Assembly: GCF_000784735.1 (NCBI RefSeq) | Contig: NZ_JSYG01000037.1 | Location: 62,001-126,000 of the forward strand | Direction: 5' to 3' | Length of the DNA stretch: 64,000 nt | Origin: Dickeya undicola | GTDB lineage: Bacteria > Pseudomonadota > Gammaproteobacteria > Enterobacterales > Enterobacteriaceae | Part shown: in pieces, positions 63,245-64,000 of the stretch | Numbering within the stretch: position 1 is the first letter of the stretch | How the letters are laid out: each line of letters begins with the position of its first letter | Program-made: the position numbers and the translations under genes | The notes under the pieces: model-generated | Databases searched by the model: none | The model's input: only the letters and a program-made list of their open reading frames with translations | What the model was told of the DNA's origin: nothing

Positions 63245-64000
63245 GTGAATGTTGTTACCCAACTCCGTCGTCGGCCGACGGCGGAGGCCGAGTTACCCGA
63301 TACCCTCCCTGCTTTGTTACGCCGTCTCTATGCTCAGCGTGGTGTACGACAGATGCAGGAACTGGAACGCAGTCTGCGAGGGCTGCTGGATTACCGCTTG
63401 CTGAGTGGGATTGAGCAGGCGGTAGAGGTGTTACGTCAGGCGCTGGCGGATAACCGCCGTATCGTGATCGTCGGTGACTTTGACGCCGACGGTGCCACCA
63501 GTACTGCGCTGACGGTACTGGCGCTGCGCAGTATGGGCGGCCACGAGATTCAATATCTGGTGCCCAACCGGTTTGAAGATGGTTACGGGCTCAGCCCGGA
63601 AGTGGTAGCGCAGGCTGCTGCCAAAGGCGCGGAGCTGATCGTGACCGTCGATAACGGCATTTCGTCACATGCCGGGGTAGACGATGCGCACCGGCGCGGC
63701 ATCGCGGTGGTGGTAACCGACCACCATCTGCCAGGAGAAACCCTGCCTGCGGCTGAGGCGATGATCAACCCTAATCTGTCGGATTGTGCCTTTCCGTCAA
63801 AAGCACTGGCGGGCGTCGGGGTCGCATTTTATTTAATGATGGCGCTGTTCGTGCGCCTGCGCGACGCCGGTTGGTTTGCTGAACGCGGTCTGGCGGTCCC
63901 CAATCTGACAGAGCTGCTGGACCTGGTGGCGCTGGGCACGGTGGCGGATGTGGTGCCGCTGGATGCCAACAACCGTATTCTGGTTTCGCAGGGGCTGAAC
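63245..64000 (+). CDS. recJ: Single-stranded-DNA-specific exonuclease RecJ, N-terminal part (cut by window edge)
   Basis: RecJ is the 5'-3' single-strand exonuclease of RecF-pathway recombination and mismatch repair. The 252 codons present start with a GTG at 63245, (M)NVVTQLRRRPT, which matches the E. coli N-terminus in length. The DHH phosphoesterase motifs are VGDFDADGATSTAL (motif I), VTVDNGISSHAG, VTDHHLPGE (motif III) and ALGTVADVVPLDANNR. The rest lies outside. The Shine-Dalgarno is weak, consistent with low expression. Confidence 0.95.
   Translation, partial: MNVVTQLRRRPTAEAELPDTLPALLRRLYAQRGVRQMQELERSLRGLLDYRLLSGIEQAVEVLRQALADNRRIVIVGDFDADGATSTALTVLALRSMGGHEIQYLVPNRFEDGYGLSPEVVAQAAAKGAELIVTVDNGISSHAGVDDAHRRGIAVVVTDHHLPGETLPAAEAMINPNLSDCAFPSKALAGVGVAFYLMMALFVRLRDAGWFAERGLAVPNLTELLDLVALGTVADVVPLDANNRILVSQGLN

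Overview
The window is an ordinary chromosomal segment of a gammaproteobacterium of the order Enterobacterales. Nearly every protein reads as a close homologue of an Escherichia coli K-12 protein, but gene order differs. The mix (budRAB acetoin genes, fucO, three tandem tRNA-Leu genes, no argG beside metY) fits the soft-rot family Pectobacteriaceae, perhaps Dickeya; that placement is inference. The window starts inside dnaG and ends inside recJ. There is no CRISPR array, insertion sequence, integrase of a mobile element, or rRNA operon.

Layout. 1-2.8 kb: dnaG-rpsU (minus), tsaD, argR with its own ARG boxes. 3.3-7.6 kb: mdh, then a small regulatory island (sfsB/Ner-like, and two tandem Mu-type DNA-binding genes), ispB, and rplU-rpmA. 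7.7-18.4 kb: yhbE, obgE, dacB, greA, yhbY, rlmE, ftsH, folP, glmM and secG, the classic translation, envelope and proteolysis neighbourhood. 18.5-30.9 kb: leuU and metY tRNAs, then rimP-nusA-infB-rbfA-truB-rpsO-pnp-nlpI-(yrbN)-deaD. 31-35.6 kb: yhbW, ubiUV and ubiT (oxygen-independent ubiquinone synthesis), yhbS, yhbQ. 35.7-40.2 kb: deoCABD with a pair of CRP sites. 40.3-45.2 kb: holD-rimI, rsmC, an aldo/keto reductase with a divergent LysR regulator, three tRNA-Leu(CAG), a DUF1435 membrane protein. 45.4-50.3 kb: budR, budAB (acetoin) and fucO. 51-55.6 kb: gcvTHP glycine cleavage operon. 55.7-64 kb: HD-domain hydrolase, trhA, ygfZ, sdhE-cptA, fldB, yhjE, and xerD-dsbC-recJ.

How the genes work together. 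The window is dominated by the core machinery of replication start, transcription elongation, translation initiation, ribosome maturation and RNA decay (nusA to deaD), with nucleoside catabolism, one-carbon supply and fermentative overflow around it. Several starts are non-ATG (ftsH, rimP, pnp and deoA with TTG; ubiT, yhbQ, cptA and recJ with GTG), fixed by Shine-Dalgarno position and family length.

The least ordinary part is 4.3-5.8 kb. A Ner-like protein and a divergent pair of proteins carrying the phage Mu repressor/transposase DNA-binding fold flank an AT-rich intergenic region with phased ATTTCC repeats. This is the geometry of the Mu c/ner switch, kept without any transposase, and it looks like a domesticated phage control module inserted between sfsB and ispB.
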